NCBI RefSeq assembly: GCF_003253745.1
Contig: NZ_MZXV01000085.1
Coordinates: forward strand, 124,001 to 188,000
DNA length: 64,000 nucleotides
Source: Mesorhizobium kowhaii
GTDB lineage: Bacteria > Pseudomonadota > Alphaproteobacteria > Rhizobiales > Rhizobiaceae
Direction: 5' to 3'
Shown piece after piece: positions 43,034 to 50,805 of this stretch. A program made the position numbers and the translations under genes. The notes under the pieces are model-generated. The model did no database searches, had not been told where the DNA came from, and worked only from the letters and a program-made list of their open reading frames with translations. Position 1 is the first letter of the stretch; each line of letters starts with the position of its first letter.

Positions 43034-44359
43034 ATGACCTACGACCTCATCCTGACAGGCGGCACAGTGGTCAACCATGACGGCGAAGGGGCTCGCGACA
43101 TCGGCGTCAAGGATGGACGCATCGCTGCCATCGGCGATCTCGGCCAGGCCTCGGCCGGCGAGACGATCGACTGCCGCGGCCTGCACATCCTGCCGGGTGT
43201 CATCGACAGCCAGGTGCATTTCCGCGAGCCGGGGCTTGAGCACAAGGAAGACCTGGAGACCGGCTCGCGGGCGGCGGTGCTGGGCGGTGTCACCGCCGTG
43301 TTCGAGATGCCCAACACCAATCCGCTGACCACCAGCGAGGCAGCGCTTGCCGACAAGGTCCGGCGCGGCAGTGGCCGCATGCACTGCGATTTTGCCTTCT
43401 GGGTTGGCGGCACCCGCGAGAATGCAAAAGACGTCGGCGAGCTCGAGCGGCTGCCGGGTGCGGCCGGGATCAAGGTTTTCATGGGTTCGTCCACCGGCGA
43501 CCTTCTGGTCGAGGACGATGAAGGCGTCGCCTCGATCCTTAGGAATACGCGCCGCCGGTCCGCCTTTCATTCCGAGGACGAGTTTCGGCTGCGCGAACGT
43601 CTGGGCGAACGCATCGAGGGCGACCCGTCATCGCACCCGGTCTGGCGCGACGAGATCGCTGCCTTGCGCTGCACCGAGCGGCTGGTGCGCATAGCGCGCA
43701 CTGTTCGCGCCCGCATCCATGTCCTGCACATCTCGACGGCCGAGGAGATTCTGTTCCTCCAACAGCACAAGGATGTCGCGACCTGTGAGGCGACGCCGCA
43801 TCACTTGACCCTGTCGGCTGACGACTATGCGCGGCTCGGCACGCTGATCCAGATGAATCCGCCGGTGCGCGAGAAGCGCCATCGCGACGGCGTCTGGCAC
43901 GGCATTGCGCAAGGCATCGTCGATGTGCTCGGCTCCGACCACGCACCGCACACGCTGGCCGAGAAGGCCAAGCCCTATCCGGCCTCGCCCTCGGGCATGA
44001 CCGGCGTGCAGACGCTGGTGCCGATCATGCTCGATCACGTCAATGCCGGCCGGCTGACGCTGCAGCGCTTCGTCGACCTGTCCAGCCACGGTCCGCAACG
44101 CATCTTCGGCATGGCGAGAAAAGGCCGTATCGCCGCCGGCTACGGCGCCGATTTCACCATTGTCGACATGAAGCGGCGCGAGACCATCACCAACGCGCAG
44201 GCCGGCTCGAAAGCCGGCTGGACGCCATATGACGGCAGGCAAGTGACCGGCTGGCCCGTCGGCACCGTCATTCGCGGCCGCCGCATCATGTGGGAAGGCG
44301 AGATCGTCACGCCGGGCCAGGGCAAAGCGGTGGAGTTTTCCGAGGCATTGCCCCGCTAG
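43034..44359 (+). CDS. pyrC: Dihydroorotase
   Basis: A 441-residue class I dihydroorotase forming dihydroorotate from carbamoyl aspartate. Metal ligands lie in DSQVHFREPG, EMPNTNP, LHISTAEE, EATPHHLTLS and GSDHAPHTLAEK. The phrase LILTGGTVVNHDGEGARDIG at the start is typical of AllB/PyrC-like amidohydrolases, so an allantoinase-type activity cannot be fully excluded. I take the ATG at 43034 (AGAGAG at the right distance); 43028 would add MA. The product feeds pyrE at 20670. Confidence 0.88.
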   Translation: MTYDLILTGGTVVNHDGEGARDIGVKDGRIAAIGDLGQASAGETIDCRGLHILPGVIDSQVHFREPGLEHKEDLETGSRAAVLGGVTAVFEMPNTNPLTTSEAALADKVRRGSGRMHCDFAFWVGGTRENAKDVGELERLPGAAGIKVFMGSSTGDLLVEDDEGVASILRNTRRRSAFHSEDEFRLRERLGERIEGDPSSHPVWRDEIAALRCTERLVRIARTVRARIHVLHISTAEEILFLQQHKDVATCEATPHHLTLSADDYARLGTLIQMNPPVREKRHRDGVWHGIAQGIVDVLGSDHAPHTLAEKAKPYPASPSGMTGVQTLVPIMLDHVNAGRLTLQRFVDLSSHGPQRIFGMARKGRIAAGYGADFTIVDMKRRETITNAQAGSKAGWTPYDGRQVTGWPVGTVIRGRRIMWEGEIVTPGQGKAVEFSEALPR

Positions 44360-44368
44360 GCCCCCCGA

Positions 44369-44386
44369 CCTCCCGCAAGGGGAGGG
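44369..44386. terminator. Possible bidirectional terminator hairpin
   Basis: CCTCCC(GCAAG)GGGAGG-type hairpin between the convergent pyrC gene and the following minus-strand gene, with TAAAA after it on the plus strand. Weak T-run, so moderate support. Confidence 0.4.
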
Positions 44387-44394
44387 TAAAAGGC

Positions 44395-45165
44395 TCAGTC
44401 GCCGGCGACGAAGAACGTCCATTGCCCGGTGGGCGTGATGCCGACGCGGTAGAAGATGTAGGCGCCGAACTGCTTCATGTCGTCGAAATCGCCGGCGGTG
44501 ACGATCTTGAACAACTCGACCCGCTGCTTGGCATCGAGCTTGTCCAATGGCAGCGCGAAGAAATACGGCCACACGTAGAGCTCTTCCGGCGTGCCGGCGT
44601 CGAGGTGGACATAGCCTGCATTGAGCACCTCTTCCAGGATGGCCAGGATCTCCTGGCCCTCCGGATCGCCGGAGAGACCCTTGAGGAAGGCGATGGCGTC
44701 GCCGTCTATATCGGTCAGCGACAATTGCGTCGTGTTGTCGCCCGTGCCGATCAAAGGCCGCAGCTTTTCGATGTCGCCGCCTTTGCAGGCTTCGACGATC
44801 AGGTCGTGCATGCGCCGTACCGGTTCCGGCAGCTTGCCGAGATCGTAGACGACCTCGGGCACCGGCGTCTCCGGATCGACTCGCGGCCTGGTGACGCCGC
44901 CGTCCGCCGGGCTGTCCGGCTCGGCTTCTTTAGGGGCAGCCGGCTGGCCGGTTGGAGGCAGCGGTCCGACCGGGTCGGGCATTGGCACGGTGCTTCCGGG
45001 CGGCGACATGTCGTCGTCCACCGGCGGCGTGACGGGTGCGGGGAGCTCTTCGCGCTTGATCTCGCTCAGCGCATAAGCGGGGCTGCTGACGAGAACCAGG
45101 GGAATCGCGGCACAGCAAGCGGCGAAGCAGATGTAAAGGACCAAGCCACGCGGCTTGCCTGACAT
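44395..45165 (-). CDS. Secreted protein with proline-rich linker, function unknown
   Basis: A 256-residue protein starting at the ATG at 45165. A signal peptide or anchor (LVLYICFAACCAAIPLVLV, cleavage near PAYALS) is followed by a Pro/Asp-rich linker (PVTPPVDDDMSPPGSTVPMP) and a folded domain from ~115: LPEPVRRMHDLIVEACKGGD, LRPLIGTGDNTTQLSL, ending QFGAYIFYRVGITPTGQWTF. I know similar proteins as conserved rhizobial hypotheticals but cannot name a function. It is convergent with pyrC. Confidence 0.78.
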   Translation of the reverse strand: MSGKPRGLVLYICFAACCAAIPLVLVSSPAYALSEIKREELPAPVTPPVDDDMSPPGSTVPMPDPVGPLPPTGQPAAPKEAEPDSPADGGVTRPRVDPETPVPEVVYDLGKLPEPVRRMHDLIVEACKGGDIEKLRPLIGTGDNTTQLSLTDIDGDAIAFLKGLSGDPEGQEILAILEEVLNAGYVHLDAGTPEELYVWPYFFALPLDKLDAKQRVELFKIVTAGDFDDMKQFGAYIFYRVGITPTGQWTFFVAGD

Positions 45166-45247
45166 CGAAAGACTCACTGCCCGTTTCTCCCTGCTTCCGG
45201 GCATGACGCCCGAGCGGCATTCTGTCGTCAAAGAACCGGACGTCGGT

Positions 45248-45505
45248 TCAGTGCCGCAGCCGTTCAGGTTCGAAGGCGCCAGCAATCACCTTTTCACGCA
45301 TGCGGTCGAGCAGGGCAAGGGCCGAGGTCTCGCCATTGGCACGCAACATCTCGCCGAATGCCGTCTCGAGCGCGGCCTCGGCAATGATCTCGGGCTCTAT
45401 GCCGGCGGAGAGACCCTCCGCCCAGGCTTCGCTGTGGCTTTCCACGGCGGTCAGGCGTTTCTCTTCCCTGACCAGCGCGTCGATGTCGTTGACACCATGT
45501 TCCAT
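45248..45505 (-). CDS. Small conserved hypothetical protein (85 aa)
   Basis: A cytoplasmic, mostly helical 85-residue protein (DIDALVREEKRLTAVESHSE, PEIIAEAALETAFGEMLRAN). ATG at 45505 is chosen; upstream in-frame codons lack ATG. GGTGGA lies ~12 bases upstream. Rich in Ala and Glu, no Cys, no membrane segment. I do not recognise the family. It lies 82 bp upstream of the previous gene on the same strand and may be co-transcribed with it. The strong AT-rich promoter-like region is at 45540-45640. Confidence 0.65.
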   Translation of the reverse strand: MEHGVNDIDALVREEKRLTAVESHSEAWAEGLSAGIEPEIIAEAALETAFGEMLRANGETSALALLDRMREKVIAGAFEPERLRH

Positions 45506-45871
45506 ATGCGATGTCCACCCTTTCAAGCGGCGATCCGTCGATGTGGATCAGGCTTGATCTGTTCATTTCACACGCAGGGTCAATTAAGTATTTGTAAATA
45601 CGACATTTTTTTGATCGTTTTTTACAAAGCCCGATTGCCTTGTGCGGAGCTGCGTTCAACTCGAGTCAAACTTAGCCGATTAGGGCGGCCTGCGGGGCGA
45701 AAACCTTCAGTTTGAGTTAATTCCGCATTCACGCAGTAAGGTTTCGTTAATACTGTTGCAGAAGTGCCACATGAGGATTGCACCAAGATGTCACCTGGCA
45801 CAAGCCGGATATATCGATTGTCGCCAGCGATGGTCCGGATATCTGTGGATGGGCAGGTCGGAACGGCTAAA
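45506..45871. promoter_or_regulatory. AT-rich non-coding region with CtrA-like site
   Basis: 366 bp without a supported gene. It is AT-rich around 45575-45640 (TTTGTAAATACGACATTTTT). TTAAGTATTTGTAAA at 45584-45598 is one base off the CtrA consensus TTAA-N7-TTAA. It probably holds the promoter of the 85-residue gene. Right of 45660 nothing is recognisable. Confidence 0.4.
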
Positions 45872-46249
45872 TCAGTTGCCGTAACGCGAGGCGATGTCGC
45901 GCGACAGCGTCTCACCTTCCTTCATATAGCGGCTGATGGCTTCAGTCGCCGACGGCGTGCACTGCGTGTACGTGCCGCCGAAGGAGCGGTAGCCGCGATT
46001 GAAGCTGGCGATGAAGCGGGCGCGACGCTCGGCGTCCGGATTTTCCGAATCGAGCAGCTTCTGCATCTCGACACGCCACTGGTCGCCTTTCTCACCGCAC
46101 AAATTGCGCAGGAAATGCAGCGACCCCAGAACTTCCGCCAGCCGCATCAGCCCGGGCTCGAACGGCGACTCGGCGCTGAGCGCCGGCCGCGTCGAAACGG
46201 CCGTGCTGACGGCAAGACATATGGCGAGGAGCAGGGATGGACGGTTCAT
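45872..46249 (-). CDS. TIGR02301-type secreted protein
   Basis: A 125-residue periplasmic protein. The signal peptide is LLLAICLAVSTAVSTRPALS, cut near ALSAES. The mature part RLAEVLGSLHFLRNLCGEKG and FIASFNRGYRSFGGTYTQC contains two conserved Cys and matches my recollection of the TIGR02301 family of Rhizobiales, whose function is unknown. ATG at 46249 has AGAAGG upstream. Immediately 5' of it lies an array of 27-bp tandem repeats. Confidence 0.8.
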   Translation of the reverse strand: MNRPSLLLAICLAVSTAVSTRPALSAESPFEPGLMRLAEVLGSLHFLRNLCGEKGDQWRVEMQKLLDSENPDAERRARFIASFNRGYRSFGGTYTQCTPSATEAISRYMKEGETLSRDIASRYGN

Positions 46250-46259
46250 AAGCCTTCTC

Positions 46260-46398
46260 CGCCTAACGGCGTCAGCCGTTGTGGTCCGCCTAACGGCGTT
46301 AGCCGTTATGGCCTGCCGAACGAACGGCGTCAGTCGTTGTGGTCTGCCGAACGGGGTAAGCCGTTGCGGCCTGCCAAACAGCATAAGCCTTTGTGGCG
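46260..46398. repeat. Five tandem ~27-bp hairpin repeats
   Basis: Units start at 46260, 46287, 46314, 46345 and 46372. The first reads CGCCTAACGGCGTCAGCC then GTTGTGGTC; each unit holds a small palindrome AACGGCGT..GCCGTT. Unit 3 has a 4-bp insertion (CGAA); units 4 and 5 are diverged. The array lies in the leader of the TIGR02301 gene and downstream of the Nudix gene. Confidence 0.9.
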
Positions 46399-46426
46399 AA
46401 ACAATTTGTCGCCCGCAAGGCGATTT

Positions 46427-46861
46427 TCAGGGCTGTACCCCGGCGTTTGCGCCAAGGCCCAACAGGTCCTCGGCGACGGCAAACACCGAGCCGGCGAGCG
46501 GCAGCCCCGCCATTTCGCTGAGCGTATAAAAGGCTGCTGTCTCGGCGTCGTCGCCAGCCACCGCCTCGCCACCGGCATAGGCGGCTCCGAAGACTGTGAG
46601 GAGATAATCGACCGGGTGGCCGTCATCCCTGCCGTCGATGTGGATTTCCCGAAGCGGGCGGTAGTCGGTGGCGTGCAAGCCGGTTTCTTCCAGCAGTTCG
46701 CGCTTTGCCGCGGCCTCCAGCGTCTCGCCGGCCTCGACCTTGCCGCCTGGAAAGGCATAGAGCCCTTGCGATGGCTGCCGCGCCCGCTTGACCAGGAGCA
46801 CGGTGTCGCCACGCACGACGGCAACCGAGACGGCCGGAAGTGTCTTGCGCGCTTCGTTCAT
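46427..46861 (-). CDS. Nudix hydrolase
   Basis: A 144-residue Nudix protein. The Nudix box is complete (GGKVEAGETLEAAAKRE, then LLEETG), with the Glu residues that bind metal. RGDTVLLVKRARQPSQGLYA before it resembles MutT/NudG-like or ADP-ribose pyrophosphatase-type hydrolases; substrate uncertain. ATG at 46861 gives MNEARKTLPAVSVAVV. Its promoter overlaps the divergent SRAP gene at 46993. Confidence 0.9.
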   Translation of the reverse strand: MNEARKTLPAVSVAVVRGDTVLLVKRARQPSQGLYAFPGGKVEAGETLEAAAKRELLEETGLHATDYRPLREIHIDGRDDGHPVDYLLTVFGAAYAGGEAVAGDDAETAAFYTLSEMAGLPLAGSVFAVAEDLLGLGANAGVQP

Positions 46862-46992
46862 GGATTCCCGATCAGGCTCATTTGAAGGCAGGTCTGTTGT
46901 GGACCGCCCAGCATGGGGAAGCTTTAGCGGTTGCGCAACGCCGGTTCCATCGCCACTTTCAGACCGAACCAGTCGAAGGGCACCAGTCGACC

Positions 46993-47754
46993 ATGTGCGG
47001 ACGTTTTGCCTTGACCGCGACACCGGATCAGACCGCCGCCTTTCTGGACGTGGCGGGGCTTGAGGATTTCCCGGCGCGCTGCAACATCGCGCCGACGCAG
47101 CCGATCCTGATGGCGATCGCCGGCGCCCCACGGGCGCCGGGCTCCAATCTGCCGGACCGCCAGCCGATGCTGGTGCGCTGGGGGCTGATCCCGACCTGGG
47201 TGAAGGACACACGCGAGTTTCCGCTGCTGTTCAACGCGCGTTCTGAAGGGGCCGCCGAAAAGGCTTCGTTCAAAGCCGCCATGCGCCATCGCCGCGCGCT
47301 GGTGCCGGCATCCGGCTTTTACGAATGGCGGCAAACCGGTGGCAAGAAGGGGCAACCCTATTGGATACGACCCAGGAATGGCGGGTTGGTCGCCTTTGCC
47401 GGACTGATCGAGACCTATGCCGAGCCGGGCGGTTCGGAAATGGACACCGGCGCCATCCTGACCGTCAAAGCCAATGCCGACATCGCGCATATTCACGACC
47501 GCATGCCGGTGGTGATCGATATCAGGGATTTCGCCCGCTGGCTGGATTGCCGCACGCTCGAGCCGCGCGATGTCGCCGACCTGTTGCGGCCGGCGCAGCC
47601 TGATTTCTTCGAGGCAATTCCGGTTTCCGACCTCGTCAACAAGGTCGCCAACACCGGACCGAAGATTCAGGAGAGGGGGGAGATCGGGACGGAGCCCGAG
47701 AAGGTCAGGCGCCAGAAGCCCGGCGCGGACGACAGTCAAATGACGTTGTTTTAG
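46993..47754 (+). CDS. SOS response-associated peptidase (SRAP/HMCES-like)
   Basis: A 253-residue SRAP-domain protein that crosslinks to abasic sites in single-stranded DNA and shields them. The catalytic Cys2 is exposed after Met removal (MCGRFALT). NARSEGAAEK, GFYEWRQTGGKKGQPYWI and HDRMPVVID (active-site Asn, Glu, His) are all present. Length is typical for the alphaproteobacterial form; the charged tail GTEPEKVRRQKPGADDSQ is likely flexible. A palindromic element begins 4 bp after its stop. Confidence 0.93.
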   Translation: MCGRFALTATPDQTAAFLDVAGLEDFPARCNIAPTQPILMAIAGAPRAPGSNLPDRQPMLVRWGLIPTWVKDTREFPLLFNARSEGAAEKASFKAAMRHRRALVPASGFYEWRQTGGKKGQPYWIRPRNGGLVAFAGLIETYAEPGGSEMDTGAILTVKANADIAHIHDRMPVVIDIRDFARWLDCRTLEPRDVADLLRPAQPDFFEAIPVSDLVNKVANTGPKIQERGEIGTEPEKVRRQKPGADDSQMTLF

Positions 47755-47757
47755 AGC

Positions 47758-47797
47758 ATGATCCTGAAAAGTGGCCCCAGTTTTTGGGAAAGATCAT
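47758..47797. repeat. Palindromic element, CATGATC type
   Basis: ATGATC at 47758 pairs with GATCAT at 47792, around the core CTGAAAAGTGGCCCCAG followed by TTTTTGGG. It matches the elements at 20604 and 48414 and directly follows the SRAP gene, possibly serving as its terminator. Confidence 0.8.
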
Positions 47798-47895
47798 TTC
47801 GGGAAATCAGGCTCAAACAAAAGGACGAAAGCTGCTATTTCGAGGCGCGCTCTGGCGCTTCATTCCGGCCACCTTCGGGCCGGTCGCGCACCAGT

Positions 47896-48051
47896 TCAGG
47901 CAGCGCGGGGCGATACGATCTTCTGCGCCGGCTTTTTCTTCTTCGCGGTGTGGAGAAGGGCGGCGACGATCGCGGCCGGGCCGATGGCGCGGTAGTGGTT
48001 GGCCAGCGCCGGTTGCTTGGCGCGGTTGGATTCCTGCTTGGTTCGGGGCAT
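47896..48051 (-). CDS. 51-residue basic protein
   Basis: A short open frame from ATG 48051 to TGA 47896 encoding MPRTKQESNRAKQPALANHY and, further on, IGPAAIVAALLHTAKKKKPA. GAGAG lies seven bases before the ATG. It is Lys/Arg-rich at both ends with an Ala-rich hydrophobic centre, so it could be nucleic acid-associated or membrane-attached. I believe similar short proteins occur in rhizobia but cannot name a family. Third positions are strongly G/C, consistent with coding. Confidence 0.6.
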   Translation of the reverse strand: MPRTKQESNRAKQPALANHYRAIGPAAIVAALLHTAKKKKPAQKIVSPRAA

Positions 48052-48490
48052 GTCTCTCTTCCCAGGTAACATTTTCGTGTCTGCGTTTGATGGCCGATTC
48101 TGACCAAATCGTGACGCCTGCTGAACTAGCCGGCGAATGTTTCATCACTGTGCCGACATGTTTAATAAAATGTTTCAGTGCATCAATACCTGTGATCCGG
48201 CGACGTTTTTGCTGAAACTAGCGACTTGACGGCAACACCGGCCAAGGCGATAAAGCCGCCCATGAAAACGTCTTTCGCCATTTGTGGCATTTGCATTATT
48301 GGCTAGCCTCGCGCTGGTCCGGACGTTTTCGCCTCATCTTCCCCAGATTGGACAAACGCCCCGGCCAGCAGGCTGGAGTCTGTTTTGCGCCTCGACGCGC
48401 CGGCTCCAGTCAAAGCATGATCCCGAAAAGTGGGAACCGGTTTTCGGACCAGATCATGCTCAAACAAAGTAACGAACCGGGAAGGCACGA
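48052..48490. other. Gap upstream of cysS with palindromic element
   Basis: 48052-48413 holds no gene I can support; an AT-rich patch at 48140-48190 (TGTTTAATAAAATGTTTCAG) probably carries the promoter of the 51-residue gene. A 14-codon frame at 48262 is too short to credit. A palindromic element occupies 48414-48460. Confidence 0.5.
48414..48460. repeat. Palindromic element, CATGATC type
   Basis: AGCATGATC at 48414 pairs with GATCATGCT ending at 48460, around CCGAAAAGTGGGAACCGG and TTTTCGGACC. It lies 31 bp before the cysS ATG. Confidence 0.88.
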
Positions 48491-49924
48491 ATGTCTGACG
48501 CATCGCAGGGCCTGCGCCTCTACAACACGCTGACGCGGACGAAAGAGGATTTCGTCGCGATCGATCCGCGCAATGTGCGGATGTATGTCTGCGGCCCGAC
48601 GGTCTACGACTTTGCCCATATCGGCAATGCCAGGCCGGTGATCGTCTTCGACGTGTTGTTCCGCTTGCTGCGCCATCTCTATGGCGAGACGCACGTCACC
48701 TATGTGCGCAACATCACCGACGTCGACGACAAGATCAACGCGCGCGCCTTGCGGGACTTCGGCGGCGAGATCGCATCCGGAACGCTCTCGCTCAACGAGG
48801 CGATCCGACGGGTCACCGAAAAGACCGCCGACCAGTTCCACAACGATGTGGCTGTTCTCGGCTGCCTAGAGCCGACGGTCGAGCCGCGTGCCACTGAATT
48901 CGTCGAGCCCCGCGCCGATGGCAAGGCCGACATGATCAGCTTGATTCAAAGCCTGATCGCACGCGGCCATGCCTATGTCGCGGCGGGTGAAGTGCTGTTC
49001 GACACCGCGTCGATGCCGGACTACGGACAATTGTCGAAGCGCAATCTCGACGAGCAGCAGGCCGGCGCTCGCGTCGCCGTCGACGCGCACAAGAAAAACC
49101 CGCAAGATTTCGTCCTGTGGAAACTGTCGTCACCGGAGGAGCCGGGCTGGAACAGCCCGTGGGGCAGGGGCCGGCCGGGCTGGCACATCGAATGCTCGGC
49201 GATGTCGGCCGCCTATCTCGGCGAGGTCTTCGACATCCATGGCGGCGGCCTCGACCTGATCTTCCCGCACCATGAGAACGAGATCGCCCAGTCACGTTGC
49301 GCTCATGGCACCGACGTGATGGCCAATATCTGGATGCACAACGGCTTCCTGCAGGTCGAAGGCCAGAAGATGTCGAAGAGCCTCGGCAATTTCTATTCGA
49401 TCAACGAACTGCTGGAGACGCAGACTTTTGGCGGCCGCAAATGGCCGGGCGAGGTGCTGCGGCTGGCAATGCTGATGACGCATTATCGCGAACCGATCGA
49501 CTTTTCCGTGCGCAAGCTGGAGGAGGCCGAAAACACGCTGCGCAAATGGAAGCGGGCGGCGGATCTGGCGCCAGCGGCGGGGCAGTTGCCGGTGGAGGTC
49601 ATCGAAGCGTTGTCGGACGATCTCGCCACCTACGCCGCCTTCCAGGTGCTGACGCAGTTGGCCGGCGAGGCCGTGGACGGCAACGATGCGGCGGCTTCGC
49701 TGAAGGCGTCGCTGCTGTTTCTCGGCTTCGATGTCGCGTCGGCCGACATTGATAAAGGTGGTGTTGCCAAGGCCATCGCCAATCGCCTCGCGCTCATCGC
49801 CGCGAAGAACTGGGCCGAGGCCGACCGCATCCGCGACGAACTGCTGGCACAAGGCGTACAATTGAAGGACGGCAAGGACCCCGTCACCGGGGAGCGTATC
49901 ACCACCTGGGAGGTAAAAAGATGA
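48491..49924 (+). CDS. cysS: Cysteinyl-tRNA synthetase
   Basis: A 477-residue class I aminoacyl-tRNA synthetase. Landmarks are VCGPTVYDFAHIGNARPVIV (zinc Cys plus HIGN motif), WHIECSAMSAAYLG and IHGGGLDLIFPHHENE (zinc site), and KMSKSLGNF (KMSKS loop). GGGAAGG is the ribosome site. Length is slightly above the E. coli enzyme. Its stop overlaps the start of a VOC gene, opening a six-gene overlapping operon. Confidence 0.97.
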   Translation: MSDASQGLRLYNTLTRTKEDFVAIDPRNVRMYVCGPTVYDFAHIGNARPVIVFDVLFRLLRHLYGETHVTYVRNITDVDDKINARALRDFGGEIASGTLSLNEAIRRVTEKTADQFHNDVAVLGCLEPTVEPRATEFVEPRADGKADMISLIQSLIARGHAYVAAGEVLFDTASMPDYGQLSKRNLDEQQAGARVAVDAHKKNPQDFVLWKLSSPEEPGWNSPWGRGRPGWHIECSAMSAAYLGEVFDIHGGGLDLIFPHHENEIAQSRCAHGTDVMANIWMHNGFLQVEGQKMSKSLGNFYSINELLETQTFGGRKWPGEVLRLAMLMTHYREPIDFSVRKLEEAENTLRKWKRAADLAPAAGQLPVEVIEALSDDLATYAAFQVLTQLAGEAVDGNDAAASLKASLLFLGFDVASADIDKGGVAKAIANRLALIAAKNWAEADRIRDELLAQGVQLKDGKDPVTGERITTWEVKR

Positions 49925-50307
49925 TCGACCATCTCGGCATAACCGTTGCCGATTTCGATGCTTCGAAGGCTTTCTACGACAAGGCGATGGCGCCGTTGGG
50001 CGCCGCGCTGCTGTACATGGTGCCGCTGGAATATACCGGTGGCGCCAAGGTCGGCGGTTACGGCCGCGACCGGCCGGTGTTCTGGCTGAGTTCCGGCAAG
50101 GACAAGCCGAAAGACCACCAGCACGTCGCCTTCACCGCGCGCAGCCGCGCCGAGGTCGATGCCTTCCACGCCGCAGCACTTGCCGCCGGCGGCAAGGACA
50201 ATGGCGGGCCGGGCCTGCGCCCGCACTATCACCCGAACTATTATGGCGCCTTCGTCTTCGATCCCGACGGCAACAATGTCGAGGCCGTCTGCCATGCCCC
50301 GGAGTGA
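49921..50307 (+). CDS. VOC-family protein
   Basis: A 128-residue glyoxalase-fold protein starting within the cysS stop codon. MIDHLGITVADFDASKAFYD begins the first module with a metal His; HHQ-like segment KDHQHVAFTARSRAEVDAFH and DPDGNNVEAVCHAPE complete the second with Glu. It resembles the extradiol/lactoylglutathione lyase-like group common in operons with GFA proteins. Substrate unknown. Confidence 0.87.
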   Translation: MIDHLGITVADFDASKAFYDKAMAPLGAALLYMVPLEYTGGAKVGGYGRDRPVFWLSSGKDKPKDHQHVAFTARSRAEVDAFHAAALAAGGKDNGGPGLRPHYHPNYYGAFVFDPDGNNVEAVCHAPE

Positions 50308-50313
50308 ACCGCG

Positions 50314-50805
50314 ATGAGCCTCGACAACCGGCCGACCTACACCGGCGGCTGCCAGTGCGGCGCGGTGCGCTTTCGCGTCGAGGGCGCGCTTGGCGACGCT
50401 TCGATCTGCCATTGCCGCATGTGCCAGAAGGCATTCGGCTCGTTCTACGCGCCGCTGGTTTCGGTGCGCGGCGCAAAGCTCGACTGGACGCGTGGCGAGC
50501 CGAAATATTTCCGCTCGTCCAACCATGTCGATCGTGGCTTTTGCGCCGATTGCGGCACGCCGTTGACCTTCACCGCGCCCGACGGAGTTGGCCTTGCCAT
50601 CGGTGCGTTCGACAATCCGGCGGAGATCGTGCCGCTGATCCAGTGGGGCACCGAGGCAAAACTGCCCTACGTTGATACGATCCCGCAATTGCCGGGCGAG
50701 GAGACGATGGCCGACATGTCGTCGGCCCCCTATCTGGCCGATCTCGTCTCCTACCAGCATCCAGACCACGACACCGAACAATGGCCGCCAAAGGAAAGAT
50801 CATGA
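50314..50805 (+). CDS. GFA-family zinc protein, first copy
   Basis: A 163-residue protein of the glutathione-dependent formaldehyde-activating (GFA, Mss4-like) family. Zinc and structural Cys lie in GGCQCGAVRFRVEG, CHCRMCQKAFGSFYAPL and CADCGTPLTF. Most members are not proven to act on formaldehyde, so the name denotes only the fold. It shares most motifs with the next gene and the two overlap by ATGA, so they arose by tandem duplication. Confidence 0.9.
   Translation: MSLDNRPTYTGGCQCGAVRFRVEGALGDASICHCRMCQKAFGSFYAPLVSVRGAKLDWTRGEPKYFRSSNHVDRGFCADCGTPLTFTAPDGVGLAIGAFDNPAEIVPLIQWGTEAKLPYVDTIPQLPGEETMADMSSAPYLADLVSYQHPDHDTEQWPPKERS

Noticed and set aside
45622..45915. A 97-codon minus-strand frame across the AT-rich gap
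   Set aside because: It overlaps the 3' end of the TIGR02301-type gene in another frame and shows no coding pattern.
46260..46398. CRISPR array
   Set aside because: The 27-bp units are contiguous without spacers and contain internal palindromes; it is a simple tandem repeat.
48262..48306. A 14-codon frame MKTSFAICGICIIG
   Set aside because: Too short, no ribosome site, and no supporting context.
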